Of a stretch of DNA of 64,000 bases, positions 8,962 through 17,661 are shown in pieces. The notes beneath the pieces are model-generated. The model was given only the letters and a program-made list of their open reading frames with translations, ran no database searches and was not told where the DNA came from. Within the stretch, counting starts at the first letter, position 1; each line of letters starts with the position of its first letter. This DNA is from JBHJGP01 sp050331695 (lineage in GTDB: Bacteria > Pseudomonadota > Alphaproteobacteria > Geminicoccales > Geminicoccaceae): positions 62,001-126,000 of the forward strand of contig JBHJGP010000016.1 in assembly GCA_050331695.1 (NCBI GenBank), read 5' to 3'. Both the position numbers and the translations under genes were made by a program.

Positions 8962-9348
8962 ATGGGCATGCAAGTGAGCCAAGCGGCTGTTACCATGTGC
9001 AGTTTCGGCGTGGCGCCGTCGGTGTTGAATGTGCCGCCGATCAACCGGACCTTCGCCGGCCTGCCGGCAGCCAACATCATGGACAACAAGCCGTTCATGA
9101 ACATTGCGCCGTTCGGTCTCTGCACGAGCCTCGCCAATCCGACGGTGGCTGCGGCGACGGCCGCGGCGCTTGGGGTTCTGACGCCCATGCCTTGCGTGCC
9201 CGTGACGGTGGCACCCTGGGCACCCGGCAGCCCGACCGTCCATGTCGGCGGCATGCCGGCCCTCAACAATTGTTCCAAATGTGCCTGCGCCTGGGGGGGC
9301 ATGATCAGCGTCAGCTTTCCGGGCCAGGTGCAGGTGAGTGTCCCCTAA
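8962..9348 (+). CDS. PAAR-like spike-tip protein (DUF4280)
   Basis: A 128-residue DUF4280-type PAAR-like protein expected to cap VgrG and sharpen or load the spike. Family landmarks are readable: MCSFG near the start, IMDNKPFMNIAPFG, GLCTSLANP, a TPMPCVPV turn and LNNCSKCACAWGG near the end. The conserved cysteines resemble the metal site at the PAAR tip. It has no C-terminal toxin domain. The gene lies 5 bp after the MORN-like gene, in the same unit as vgrG. Confidence 0.85.
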   Translation: MGMQVSQAAVTMCSFGVAPSVLNVPPINRTFAGLPAANIMDNKPFMNIAPFGLCTSLANPTVAAATAAALGVLTPMPCVPVTVAPWAPGSPTVHVGGMPALNNCSKCACAWGGMISVSFPGQVQVSVP

Positions 9349-9367
9349 AGCAAGCTGGGATCGAGCG

Positions 9368-10048
9368 ATGCGTCTTCTCATCGGCCTTTGCGCCGTTTGC
9401 ATTTTCCTCTTGGGTTTCGGCAGCGCCGTGCTGGTGCTCGATATCGAGCCTCCGGCCGCCAAAGTTGCCGGCATTGAGGCGGCTCAGCAGGTGATCGCCA
9501 CGGCGCCCGCCATCGCTCCGGCACCCGCGGCCGAAGTGGCGAACGAGACCAGGTCGTCGGGTGCATCGGAGCCGGCTTCGCCGGGCGTCACCGTTGCCCA
9601 GACGGGCACAGCCGAAGCAGGGCCACCGCCGGCGGCGAGTCCCATGCCGGCGACGGCCATCGGCCTTTACGGTGCCTCGTCCAGAGCCGATTGGGTCACC
9701 GGTCCAGGGGAGGGCGCTGGTCCACCGGTTCCGGCGCAATCAGCGGGCGCCGAAGCCGCTTCGCTGCACCGGGTGCGCCGACCTGAAGGCGCGTTCTACA
9801 CCCTGGTGGTGGCCGACTACACGGAAGAGGCGAGCGCCCAGGCTATGGTCGACACCTTGGCCAGCCGTTCGCTCACGGGTGAAATCTTCGCCAACGGCTC
9901 CCTGGCAGGGCAGGACTGGTACACTGTCACCGTCGGCCGTTTCGAGGACCGATCGGCGGCGGAAAGGTTCAGCAGAACGCTGGTCCCCTCGCTCGGCCGC
10001 CGCCTGCCCCCGCTGCTCTTGTTCGTGAGCGAGGAATTCTCGGGATAA
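9368..10048 (+). CDS. SPOR-domain envelope protein
   Basis: A 226-residue protein with an N-terminal membrane anchor (residues 2-22, MRLLIGLCAVCIFLLGFG), a long Ala/Pro-rich periplasmic linker (about 35-130), and a C-terminal SPOR fold beginning around FYTLVVADYTEEASAQAMV and closing with WYTVTVGRFEDRSAAERF. SPOR domains bind septal glycan lacking stem peptides. ATG 9368 is chosen because a GTG at 9338 would overlap the PAAR-like gene and add residues ahead of the hydrophobic segment. SPOR proteins are not standard T6SS parts; here it may anchor the apparatus to the wall. Confidence 0.8.
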   Translation: MRLLIGLCAVCIFLLGFGSAVLVLDIEPPAAKVAGIEAAQQVIATAPAIAPAPAAEVANETRSSGASEPASPGVTVAQTGTAEAGPPPAASPMPATAIGLYGASSRADWVTGPGEGAGPPVPAQSAGAEAASLHRVRRPEGAFYTLVVADYTEEASAQAMVDTLASRSLTGEIFANGSLAGQDWYTVTVGRFEDRSAAERFSRTLVPSLGRRLPPLLLFVSEEFSG

Positions 10049-10125
10049 GTTAATTTTTTTTCGATCAGTATTCTACTATCAGTTGATATTGCATAGGGCG
10101 CTCGCTACCCTCCGGTTCGCCTTGG
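10049..10125 (+). promoter_or_regulatory. AT-rich regulatory region ahead of tssB
   Basis: This gap is far more AT-rich than its surroundings. It holds a run of eight T (10054-10061), a direct repeat ATCAGT at 10064-10069 and 10078-10083, and the palindrome TATCAGTTGATA at 10077-10088. It probably carries the promoter and operator of the tssB-tssG unit. No convincing -35/-10 pair or sigma-54 -24/-12 spacing could be assigned. Confidence 0.35.
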
Positions 10126-10176
10126 ATGACAGTTGCCCGGTCGTCGACGGCGTCAATCCCCATTCGGAGAGAGTGC

Positions 10177-10743
10177 GTGTCCTCAACCAGCATTCAGCAC
10201 AAACTGGACCGCGTGCGTCCACCGCGTGTTCAGATCACCTATGACGTCGAGACAGGTGACGCGATCCATTCCAAGGAACTGCCGTTCGTGGTCGGCGTCA
10301 TGGCCGATCTTTCCCACAAACGGGCCGAACCGCTGCCGCCCATGAAGCAGCGCAAGTTCGTCGAGATCGACCGCGACAACTTCAACGAGGTGATGGAGAG
10401 CGCCGCGCCGCGGGTCGCCTTCCAGGTCGACAATCAGCTCGCCAAGGACGACAGCAAGCTGAATATCGAGCTCAACTTTAAGACGATGGGCGATTTCGAT
10501 CCGGTTCGGGTCGTCGAGCAGGTGCCGAGCCTTCGCCGGCTGTTGGAAGCGCGCAACCGTCTGCGCGATCTCTTGACCAAGCTGGACGGCAATGACGAGC
10601 TGGACGCCATGCTCTCCCGGGTGATCACGAGCCAGGAGGAGCGGGGCAAGCTCGAGGCGGAAGTCAAGGCGATCGCCGTCGACACGCCCGCCGATGAAGG
10701 CGCCGCCGCCGACCAAGGCAAAGATACCAAGAACGACGCTTAA
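10177..10743 (+). CDS. tssB: T6SS sheath small subunit TssB
   Basis: TssB (VipA/ImpB), 188 residues, which co-assembles with TssC into the contractile sheath. Conserved blocks are VRPPRVQITYDVETGDA, KELPFVVGVMADLS and KLNIELNF. An ATG at 10126 is in frame, but the GTG at 10177 has GGAGAGAG at 10166-10173 and gives the family's normal start just before SIQHKLDRVRPPRV, so it is preferred. The C-terminal tail is acidic and disordered-looking. tssC follows after 83 bp. Confidence 0.95.
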   Translation: MSSTSIQHKLDRVRPPRVQITYDVETGDAIHSKELPFVVGVMADLSHKRAEPLPPMKQRKFVEIDRDNFNEVMESAAPRVAFQVDNQLAKDDSKLNIELNFKTMGDFDPVRVVEQVPSLRRLLEARNRLRDLLTKLDGNDELDAMLSRVITSQEERGKLEAEVKAIAVDTPADEGAAADQGKDTKNDA

Positions 10744-10826
10744 GCGAAGTCATACACGGCGGGGCTCGCGCCGGCGGTTCAAGCCGATCGCCCCCGTTCG
10801 AGCCCGGGCCAGGAGAGCATCCAGTC

Positions 10827-12311
10827 ATGAGCAAGAAAGCGACCACGGAGACCGCCGAAGCCGGCACCGATAAGCCGGTGACCCTGCTCGACAGCATCGT
10901 CCAGGACGGCCGAATGATCGTCAGTGAGAACCAGCGGGGCTATGCCCGCGATCTCATCAGCGAGTTCGTCGGCCAGGTCCTGGCTGAAAACGGGTCGATC
11001 AGCGGCAATGTCGTCCAGGCGATCAATGATCGGATCGCCGAGATCGATCAGCTTTTGAGCGACCAGCTCAACGAGATCATTCATCAAGAGGATTTTCAGG
11101 CAATTGAGGCGGCGTGGCGGGGCCTCGCCTATCTGGTGTTCAACTCCGAGACCGGCACCAGCCTCAAGATCCGTGTGCTCAACGCCAGCCGGCACGAGCT
11201 GCAGAAGGACCTGGACAGCGCCGTCGAGTTCGATCAGAGCCGGCTGTTCAAGCGGATCTACGAGGACGAGTACGGCACCTTCGGCGGCTCGCCCTACAGT
11301 CTTTTGATCGGCGACTTCGCCTTCGGCCGCCATCCGGAGGATGTCGGTTTTCTCGAGAAGATGTCGAACGTGGCCGCCGCCGCCCACGCGCCATTCATCG
11401 CCGCTGCCGACCCGTCCATGTTCGACATGGGGAGCTTCACCGACCTCGGCGTGCCGCGCGACCTCGCGAAAATCTTTGAGAGCGCCGAGATGGTCAAATG
11501 GCGTTCCTTCCGGGACAGCGAGGATGCGCGCTACGTCGCCCTGACCCTACCCCGGGTGCTGATGCGCCTGCCCTACGGACCCGACACCATGCCGGTCGAG
11601 GGTTTCGACTTCCGCGAGCAGACCGACGGCCGCGATCACGGCAAGTATCTCTGGGGCAATCCCGCCTATGCCCTGGGCGAGCGCATCACCAACGCCTTCT
11701 CGCTGTTCAAATGGTGTGCCGCCATCCGCGGTGTCGAAGGGGGCGGTCTGGTCCACGGTCTGCCGACCCACACCTTCCGCACCGACGAGGGCGACATCGC
11801 GCTCAAATGCCCGACCGAGATCGCCATCACCGATCGCCGCGAGAAGGAGCTCAACGATCTCGGCTTCATTTCGCTGGTGCACTGCAAGGGCACCGATTAT
11901 GCCGCGTTCTTCGGTGGTCAGACGGCGAACAAGCCCAAGACCTACAATACCGACGAGGCCAACGCGAATGCGCGGCTGTCCTCGATGCTGCCCTACATTC
12001 TCGCGGCCTCGCGTTTCGCCCACTACTTGAAGGTGATGATGCGCGACAAGGTCGGCTCCTTCCAGAGCCGGGGCAATGTCGAGACCTACCTCAACACCTG
12101 GATCATGCAGTACGTGCTCGGCAAGGACGACGTCGATCAGGAGCTCAAGGCCGAATACCCCTTGCGCGACGCCCGAATCGACGTGGTCGAGGTGCCGGGC
12201 AAACCCGGTTGCTACACCGCTACGGCGTTCTTGAGACCCCATTTCCAGCTGGAAGAGCTTTCGGCCTCGATCCGGCTGGTGGCCGAGTTGCCCCAGCCAG
12301 CCGGCGGCTGA
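10827..12311 (+). CDS. tssC: T6SS sheath large subunit TssC
   Basis: TssC (VipB/ImpC), 494 residues, normal length. Diagnostic segments include EAAWRGLAYLVFNSETG, IRVLNASRHELQKDL, GDFAFGRHPEDVGFLEKMS and the C-terminal YPLRDARIDVVEVPGKPGCY. With TssB it builds the sheath whose contraction drives the Hcp/VgrG needle. AGGAGAG at 10811-10817 supports the ATG at 10827. Confidence 0.97.
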   Translation: MSKKATTETAEAGTDKPVTLLDSIVQDGRMIVSENQRGYARDLISEFVGQVLAENGSISGNVVQAINDRIAEIDQLLSDQLNEIIHQEDFQAIEAAWRGLAYLVFNSETGTSLKIRVLNASRHELQKDLDSAVEFDQSRLFKRIYEDEYGTFGGSPYSLLIGDFAFGRHPEDVGFLEKMSNVAAAAHAPFIAAADPSMFDMGSFTDLGVPRDLAKIFESAEMVKWRSFRDSEDARYVALTLPRVLMRLPYGPDTMPVEGFDFREQTDGRDHGKYLWGNPAYALGERITNAFSLFKWCAAIRGVEGGGLVHGLPTHTFRTDEGDIALKCPTEIAITDRREKELNDLGFISLVHCKGTDYAAFFGGQTANKPKTYNTDEANANARLSSMLPYILAASRFAHYLKVMMRDKVGSFQSRGNVETYLNTWIMQYVLGKDDVDQELKAEYPLRDARIDVVEVPGKPGCYTATAFLRPHFQLEELSASIRLVAELPQPAGG

Positions 12312-12406
12312 CCCGACCCAGGACCGGACGCGCGGCCAGGATTTCTCGGTATTGATCTCGGCCGCGCCCTCTCGCGCAAACGCACCCCAAACGGGAAAGC
12401 ACAGTC

Positions 12407-12913
12407 ATGGCGACCAACACCTATATCGAGTTCAAGGAACCCAACATCAAAGGCGAGTCCACGGACAGCAATCACAAGGACCATATCGAGGTGATGAGCT
12501 GGACCCACGGCTTCACCCAGACCACCTCGGCGACCCGCGCCTCGGCCGGTGGCGGTACCGTGGAAATGGCCAACCATCAGGACTTCAATTTTACCAAATA
12601 TACCGACAGTGCAACCGATGATCTTCTCCAATATTGCTGGAGCGGTAAGCATATCAAATCAGCGATCTTCCACGCCTATCGCGCTGACGGCGACAACAAG
12701 CCGTGTAAATATCTCGAGATCAACATGGAAAGCGTTATCGTTTCCAACATCTCGATCGGTGGTGGCCCGAGTGATTTGCCCGTTGAGAACGTTTCTCTCA
12801 GCTATGGCAAGGTCACCTACAAATACATTCCGCAAGATGAGGCCAAGGGGACGGCCGGCGGTGTCGAACCCGTCAGCCATGATCTGATCAAGCGTCAGGT
12901 TTCCTCGAAGTAG
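12407..12913 (+). CDS. hcp: T6SS tube protein Hcp (TssD)
   Basis: Hcp, 168 residues, forms the stacked hexameric rings of the inner tube and can carry small effectors. It is of the Hcp1 class: an N-terminal YIEFKEPNIKGESTD, IEVMSWTHGFTQ, and the C-terminal NVSLSYGKVTYKY strand. It lies 95 bp after tssC and 7 bp before tssE. Only one hcp copy is in the window. Confidence 0.96.
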   Translation: MATNTYIEFKEPNIKGESTDSNHKDHIEVMSWTHGFTQTTSATRASAGGGTVEMANHQDFNFTKYTDSATDDLLQYCWSGKHIKSAIFHAYRADGDNKPCKYLEINMESVIVSNISIGGGPSDLPVENVSLSYGKVTYKYIPQDEAKGTAGGVEPVSHDLIKRQVSSK

Positions 12914-12920
12914 TTGCGGT

Positions 12921-13364
12921 TTGGCTGAGCCTCTTGCCGTGGCGAAGCGGGCACCGCGGGCACCTCTGTTCGAGCGGTTGAGCGCCGGCGGCGACAAGGG
13001 GCGCGGTCTGACGTTCAGCGAGCTGGTGACCTCGATCCGAACCGAAGTCGAAGGGCTTCTCAACAGCCGTCTGGCTGTGCCCATCGACGAGCTCATCGGC
13101 GCCAGGCGGACGGTCACCAGCTACGGCGTGCCGGATCTGCCGCCGTTTTCGGGCAAGAGTTTCGGCACTTGGGGTGAGCTCTGCGCCTGTCTCGCCGAAA
13201 CGGTCGCGGCCTTCGAGCCGCGTCTCGCCGGGATCAAGGTCGAGGTCATCGATATGGACCGCCATCGCCGCAGTCTGGCGCTTCGCATCACCGCCAATCT
13301 GCGCGACGGCCCGGCCCAGGCACCGATCCGGTTTTCGGTGCATTTGCCGGCCGGTGCTCCGTGA
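12921..13364 (+). CDS. tssE: T6SS baseplate protein TssE (gp25-like)
   Basis: TssE, 147 residues, the gp25/lysozyme-like baseplate subunit that nucleates sheath assembly. After a short basic start (APLFERLSAG), the core SELVTSIRTEVEGLLNSR and the final LALRITANL strand fit the family. Start choice is weak: TTG at 12921 has no clear ribosome-binding site, and GTG at 12939 is an alternative six residues downstream. Its stop overlaps the GTG start of tssF. Confidence 0.9.
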   Translation: MAEPLAVAKRAPRAPLFERLSAGGDKGRGLTFSELVTSIRTEVEGLLNSRLAVPIDELIGARRTVTSYGVPDLPPFSGKSFGTWGELCACLAETVAAFEPRLAGIKVEVIDMDRHRRSLALRITANLRDGPAQAPIRFSVHLPAGAP

Positions 13365-15175
13365 GGCCGGTCGGCGACGAAGGGCTCCTGCCGCACTATG
13401 AGAGGGAGCTTGCTTACCTCCGCTCCCGGGGCGCGGATTTCGCCCGGCAGTATCCAAAGGTGGCCTCGGCCCTTGAACTCGGCGACACCGGAGCCGCGGA
13501 TCCCCATGTCGAGCGTCTTCTGGAAGCCTTCGCCTTCCTGACCGCGCGGGTTCAACGTCAGCTCGACGACGCCATGCCGGAGGTGCCGGCGGCCCTTTTG
13601 TCCGTGCTCTATCCGCATCTGACACGCCAGGTCCCCTCGATGGCCATCGCCGAAATCGTGGTCGATGCGCTCGAGCGGGACCTGAGCGAAGGCTACGTCC
13701 TGCCCCGCCACACGGCCCTGTTCGCACGCAACGAAGATGGCGAGGAGTGTCGTTTTCGGACGGCCTTCGAGGTCGAACTCTGGCCGCTTACGGTGCGCGA
13801 GATCGTCCACGAGCCGGCTGCCCGCTACGACGAGCTTTCCGATTTTGCCGAGATTGCTTCGGTGGTCCGGGTCAATCTGGCGGCTCTCAGCCGGGAGATC
13901 CGGCTGGAGACCCTGGGGGTCGATCGTTTGCGCTTTCATCTTGGCGGCGAGCGGACGTTGGCCTTTCGTCTGCTCGAAACCCTGCTGATCCACACTCGCC
14001 GGATCGCGACCTGCGCCGAGGGGTCGGACAAACTCCGCTGGATCGATGCGACCGTGTCGATGGTGGGGCTTGAGGACGAGCATGCGCTGTTGCCGGCACC
14101 GCCGGAAAGCCAGGCGGGCTACCGCCTGCTCCAGGAATATGCCGCGTTTCCCGACAAGCATTTGTTCATCGACGTAGCCAGTCTCGAAGGTCATCTGTCG
14201 GGGACGGCAACCGATCTTCTATTCTGCATCGACGGCCTGGCCGGCGAACCTCCGAGGGTGGGCCCTTCGAGCTTCAAGCTGCATTGCGTGCCGATCGTCA
14301 ATTTGTTCCAAAGGACGAGCGAGCCGATCAGGCTCGATGAAACCCACTATGAATATCGCCTGGTGCCGGACGCCCGCGCCCTGCGGTCGACGGAAATCTA
14401 CGCGATCGAACAGGTTTCGAGTTCGAGCGACGCGTATGACCCGGCAACCATCATCCGCCCCTTCTTCTCGTTTGATCACACATGCGAAGCGGACCGACCG
14501 TCCTGTTTCTGGCTGGCTCGGCGGGACCAGGCGCTCGGTAGCGAGATCGGCGGAACCGACACGTTCTTGTCTTTCGTAACCCTGGACCTGGACCTCGCCC
14601 AGCCGCCGGCTCGAAGCGCCTACGCGCAGACGCTTTGCACCAACCGGCACGCCGCCGAGCGGGTTTCCAGCGGCGCCCGCCTCGAGATCGAGCAGGACGC
14701 GCCGGCCCAGGCCATCCGCCTTCTCGGCAAGCCCACCGCCCAGATCGACCCGCCGCTCCACGGCCAGACGCTGTGGCGCCTGGTCTCTCATCTAAGCCTC
14801 AATCACCTTTCCCTTGAAAGCGGGCGGGGTGGTCTTGCCGCGCTGAAGGAGATTTTAAAGCTGTACGCGTGCGGCGATCCGGCCTCGCTCAATCAACAGC
14901 TCTCAGGCCTTCAGGCCCTGGAGACGGGGCGGGCGCACCGGCGGATCGGCTCCCAAGTGTGGCGTGGTTTCTGCCATGGCACCGAAATCGATCTGACGGT
15001 GGATCCCAGGCTTTTCGTCGGCTCTAGCCCGTTCGTCCTCGGCGCTGTTCTGGACCGTTTCCTGGCGCTTTACGCCGTCTGTAACAGTTTCACCCGGCTC
15101 GCCCTGCGGCGGGTCGGCCGACAAGGGATCTGGCACGCATGGCCGCCTCGATCTGGCGATCGTCCGCTAGTCTGA
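13361..15175 (+). CDS. tssF: T6SS baseplate protein TssF
   Basis: TssF (ImpG/VasA), 604 residues, a wedge subunit pairing with TssG. The N-terminal LLPHYERELAYLRSRGADFA and VERLLEAFAFLTARVQRQLDD are family signatures, and the C-terminal HRRIGSQVWRGFCHGTEI-like block is present. GTG start in a GTGA overlap with tssE. The last 37 bp overlap tssG. Confidence 0.95.
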   Translation: MRPVGDEGLLPHYERELAYLRSRGADFARQYPKVASALELGDTGAADPHVERLLEAFAFLTARVQRQLDDAMPEVPAALLSVLYPHLTRQVPSMAIAEIVVDALERDLSEGYVLPRHTALFARNEDGEECRFRTAFEVELWPLTVREIVHEPAARYDELSDFAEIASVVRVNLAALSREIRLETLGVDRLRFHLGGERTLAFRLLETLLIHTRRIATCAEGSDKLRWIDATVSMVGLEDEHALLPAPPESQAGYRLLQEYAAFPDKHLFIDVASLEGHLSGTATDLLFCIDGLAGEPPRVGPSSFKLHCVPIVNLFQRTSEPIRLDETHYEYRLVPDARALRSTEIYAIEQVSSSSDAYDPATIIRPFFSFDHTCEADRPSCFWLARRDQALGSEIGGTDTFLSFVTLDLDLAQPPARSAYAQTLCTNRHAAERVSSGARLEIEQDAPAQAIRLLGKPTAQIDPPLHGQTLWRLVSHLSLNHLSLESGRGGLAALKEILKLYACGDPASLNQQLSGLQALETGRAHRRIGSQVWRGFCHGTEIDLTVDPRLFVGSSPFVLGAVLDRFLALYAVCNSFTRLALRRVGRQGIWHAWPPRSGDRPLV

Positions 15176-16164
15176 AGGCGGCGCTGGCGCAAACGCCGGA
15201 GCGCTTCGATTTCTTCCAGGCGGTTCGTCTGGTGGAGCAAGCGGATGCCGACCCGATGTCGCGACGCAGTATCAGAGACGGAAGCTTGTCCCTTCACTTC
15301 GAAAGCAACATCGGTTTCGCCTTCGCGCCTTCGGACATCGAGGCGATCCGTGGGCTCGATGGCGGCGACCGACAAGTGACGATGATCGTCCGCCATCTGA
15401 GCCTCGCCGGCGCCTTCGGCCCTTTACCTGCGGCCTATGGCGAGCGACTGATCGAAGCGGTTCGCCGGGGCGACCGGCAGGTCATTGATTTTCTCAATAT
15501 CTTCCATCACCGCCTGACCGCGCTCCTGGTCGACGCCAAGAGGCGGGCGCGTCCGGCCCTGGTTCGCGCCGCACCTTGGCGCCATCCCCTGGCGGCATCG
15601 CTGTTTTCGCTGATCGGGCTGGGTACCAAGGAGCTGGAAAACCGGCTAAGCTTTCCGGACCGCTCGCTCCTCGGATTTGCCGGCGTGCTGGCGCCTCGTC
15701 GGCGCTCGGCCGAGGCCGTCGCCCGTCTCGTCGCCGGCTATTTCCGGGTGCCCGCGAGGGTGCATCCGAACAAAGGCGGTTGGCGCAAACTGGCGGCCGA
15801 TGACATCACGGTCCTCGGCGGCCGCGGAACCGCCCAGGCCCTGGGTCAGGGCGCGGTTCTCGGGAGCCGGGTCTGGGATCAGGCGGCCGGCATCATCCTC
15901 GAGATCGGCCCCTTGGGCCGGGATCGGTTCGCCTCTTTTCTACCCGGCGGTTCGGCCCACCCGTCGCTCTGCGCGCTCGCCCGCTTTGCCACCGAAGATC
16001 GCCTGGATATCGAGGTTCGGCTCAGCCTGCGTCCGAAGGATTTCGAGGGTTCTCGTCTCGGCCATGCACGGCTCAGCTATTCGAGCTGGCTAGGAAAGCC
16101 GAAAACGGCAGAAAGCTCTTCGTCCAAACGAGCCCGATTTCAGCTCAAAATGGTGGCCGACTAA
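15139..16164 (+). CDS. tssG: T6SS baseplate protein TssG
   Basis: TssG (ImpH/VasB), 341 residues. The family start is clear in LAQTPERFDFFQAVRLVEQ, and the middle FLNIFHHRLTALL and C-terminal TEDRLDIEVRLSLRP match. It starts inside the end of tssF, a common arrangement that ties production of the TssF2-TssG heterotrimer. The next gene begins 44 bp later. Confidence 0.94.
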   Translation: MAASIWRSSASLKAALAQTPERFDFFQAVRLVEQADADPMSRRSIRDGSLSLHFESNIGFAFAPSDIEAIRGLDGGDRQVTMIVRHLSLAGAFGPLPAAYGERLIEAVRRGDRQVIDFLNIFHHRLTALLVDAKRRARPALVRAAPWRHPLAASLFSLIGLGTKELENRLSFPDRSLLGFAGVLAPRRRSAEAVARLVAGYFRVPARVHPNKGGWRKLAADDITVLGGRGTAQALGQGAVLGSRVWDQAAGIILEIGPLGRDRFASFLPGGSAHPSLCALARFATEDRLDIEVRLSLRPKDFEGSRLGHARLSYSSWLGKPKTAESSSSKRARFQLKMVAD

Positions 16165-16208
16165 CGTGCGCGAGCGGTCACTAACGCCGCTGGATCGGAG
16201 GTGAGGTG

Positions 16209-16775
16209 ATGCCGGCTTCGCCCCATGTCGCTGCCGTCGGCGGGTCGGTCTATCTCGTTCTCGGTCCCGAGGTCGGTGCGCCGATCGACGGCTGGATGAA
16301 GGTGAGAGCGATCGCCGACGATGCCGGTCACTGCCGAACGGCGCTCCTCAATCTCATGGCAGACCCTGACGATGAGCGGGTGTTTCTGGTCTATCGGGCC
16401 GACATATCGCCAGCCAGCGAGCTTCTCGAATTGACCCTGGGCGACCTGCTCGAAGATCCGGGCCTGGCCGCGATCCATCTAATCGGGATCAGTCAGGCCG
16501 TTCGCCACAAGATCTCCGGTCTTGAGGCAGCGGCCTCCTTGTTCGGCGTTTTCGGCAGCGACTATCTGGTGTTGGGCGCCCATGTCCTAGGCCTCAGTCC
16601 GCCGGAACTGGTCTCGATGCTGGAGAGCGATCAAGTTCCGCCGACGACCCAAAAACTGATCGCGGCACTGGTCGCCCACGGTCGGCCGGATGGCCATCAG
16701 GAACTGATCGAAGCGGTGGAGCGCGTCGATCTGATGCCGTCCAGCCTGCTCCAACGTTTCCCTATTGGGTCGTGA
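16209..16775 (+). CDS. Unknown protein in the T6SS locus
   Basis: A 188-residue protein I do not recognise. It has no signal peptide or clear membrane helix. The N-terminal half looks beta-rich (GGSVYLVLGPEVGAPIDGWMKV); the C-terminal half is helical and leucine-rich, with ELLELTLGDLLEDPGLAAIHLIG and a closing ELIEAVERVDLMPSSLL. GGAGG at 16197-16201, seven bases ahead, supports ATG 16209 over GTG 16206. It sits on the tssG strand and its end overlaps the end of the opposite-strand gene by 14 bp. It could be a baseplate accessory, chaperone or effector; no evidence chooses. Confidence 0.7.
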   Translation: MPASPHVAAVGGSVYLVLGPEVGAPIDGWMKVRAIADDAGHCRTALLNLMADPDDERVFLVYRADISPASELLELTLGDLLEDPGLAAIHLIGISQAVRHKISGLEAAASLFGVFGSDYLVLGAHVLGLSPPELVSMLESDQVPPTTQKLIAALVAHGRPDGHQELIEAVERVDLMPSSLLQRFPIGS

Positions 16776-17433
16776 GGTGAGGCGGATGACCCGAGGGCGA
16801 GAGCGGCTTGGCTGGTGGAAAGCGAAAGACGCCGGCCGCCTGGGCGCGACAGAGCACGCCCAGAAGGGTCAGCCGCTGATCGGCCGTGAGCTTCGCCATC
16901 GATGGCTCGGCACCCTCGGAGGCGAGAAGGCCGAGGCTCGCCAGTTCCGTCTCCAGCCAGGCGATGACGGCGTCGGCTGGGGCTGGCCGCAGCAGGTGCT
17001 CAGCGCGGGCGAGCTCGAAGAGCATTTCGGGCAGGATGATCTTGTGGCCGTAGAGCCAGAAACAGACGGCCCGTTCGCGAGTCTCATGGGTGGATCCCCG
17101 GGCTGGCGGCCGCGCAAAGGCGCCGAGGATCTGCACCGCCGATGCCAGCGCCTCGTCCCGGCTCCGATGGGGCGCGGCCGATGGTGAGCCCACGACCAGC
17201 GCTCGGCCGGCCGGCGCGGATTTCAACTTCACATCACAATGCCAACCACCCAGTGGTGCCCGGTAGACATGGATCCCCTCGACATTGTCCAGATGGGTCC
17301 ATGGCAGGCCCAGATCGCGCCAGGGTTCGGGGAGGGATGCGGACCGACCGGCACATCCCGGTAGTTGGCGAACCAGGTCATCCAAAAGTACTGCCGCCTC
17401 GCGTCTCGCCGTTTCGTCTTGGTAGTCACGCAT
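16762..17433 (-). CDS. Unknown protein encoded antisense to the T6SS genes
   Basis: A 223-residue protein of unknown function on the opposite strand to all T6SS genes. ATG 17433 is chosen over the ATG triplet at 17472-17478 because AGGGAGG precedes it at about nine bases. The N-terminal domain contains WTHLDNVEGIHVYRAPLGGWHCDVKL, which looks like a small alpha/beta domain; a helical C-terminal half follows. No signal peptide. It faces away from tssM across an AT-rich spacer, so it may be transcribed divergently. Immunity, regulation or accessory roles are all possible. Confidence 0.65.
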   Translation of the reverse strand: MRDYQDETARREAAVLLDDLVRQLPGCAGRSASLPEPWRDLGLPWTHLDNVEGIHVYRAPLGGWHCDVKLKSAPAGRALVVGSPSAAPHRSRDEALASAVQILGAFARPPARGSTHETRERAVCFWLYGHKIILPEMLFELARAEHLLRPAPADAVIAWLETELASLGLLASEGAEPSMAKLTADQRLTLLGVLCRAQAAGVFRFPPAKPLSPSGHPPHLTTQ

Positions 17434-17478
17434 GTCAATCGGCCTCCCTGCCGACGCACCGGCGGCGGTCATCATCAT

Positions 17479-17661
17479 TCGGGTACCGTTCCGGGTTTAT
17501 TGTAGCCGAGGTCCGGATGGCGATGGATCATCGGATCGAAGGCAGGAGCAATACTTGACTATTCTTAACCGTATCGAAGTCGCGTGGATCCATGATTTAA
17601 CGTTAATTGACGGCCCGGATTCCTGCGCCTTCAGACCTTCAGCTAGGGGCCGTGGCACGCG
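17479..17661. promoter_or_regulatory. Divergent spacer before tssM
   Basis: This 183-bp spacer separates the minus-strand unknown gene from tssM and becomes AT-rich near tssM. It contains the perfect 10-bp palindrome TTAACGTTAA at 17597-17606 and a TTGACT hexamer at 17555-17560 with no good -10 at normal spacing. It is a likely promoter region for tssM-tssA, but the exact start cannot be read. Confidence 0.35.

Noticed and set aside
10076..10096. Possible sigma-54 promoter (TTGCA near 10089-10093)
   Set aside because: No GG dinucleotide at the required distance upstream.
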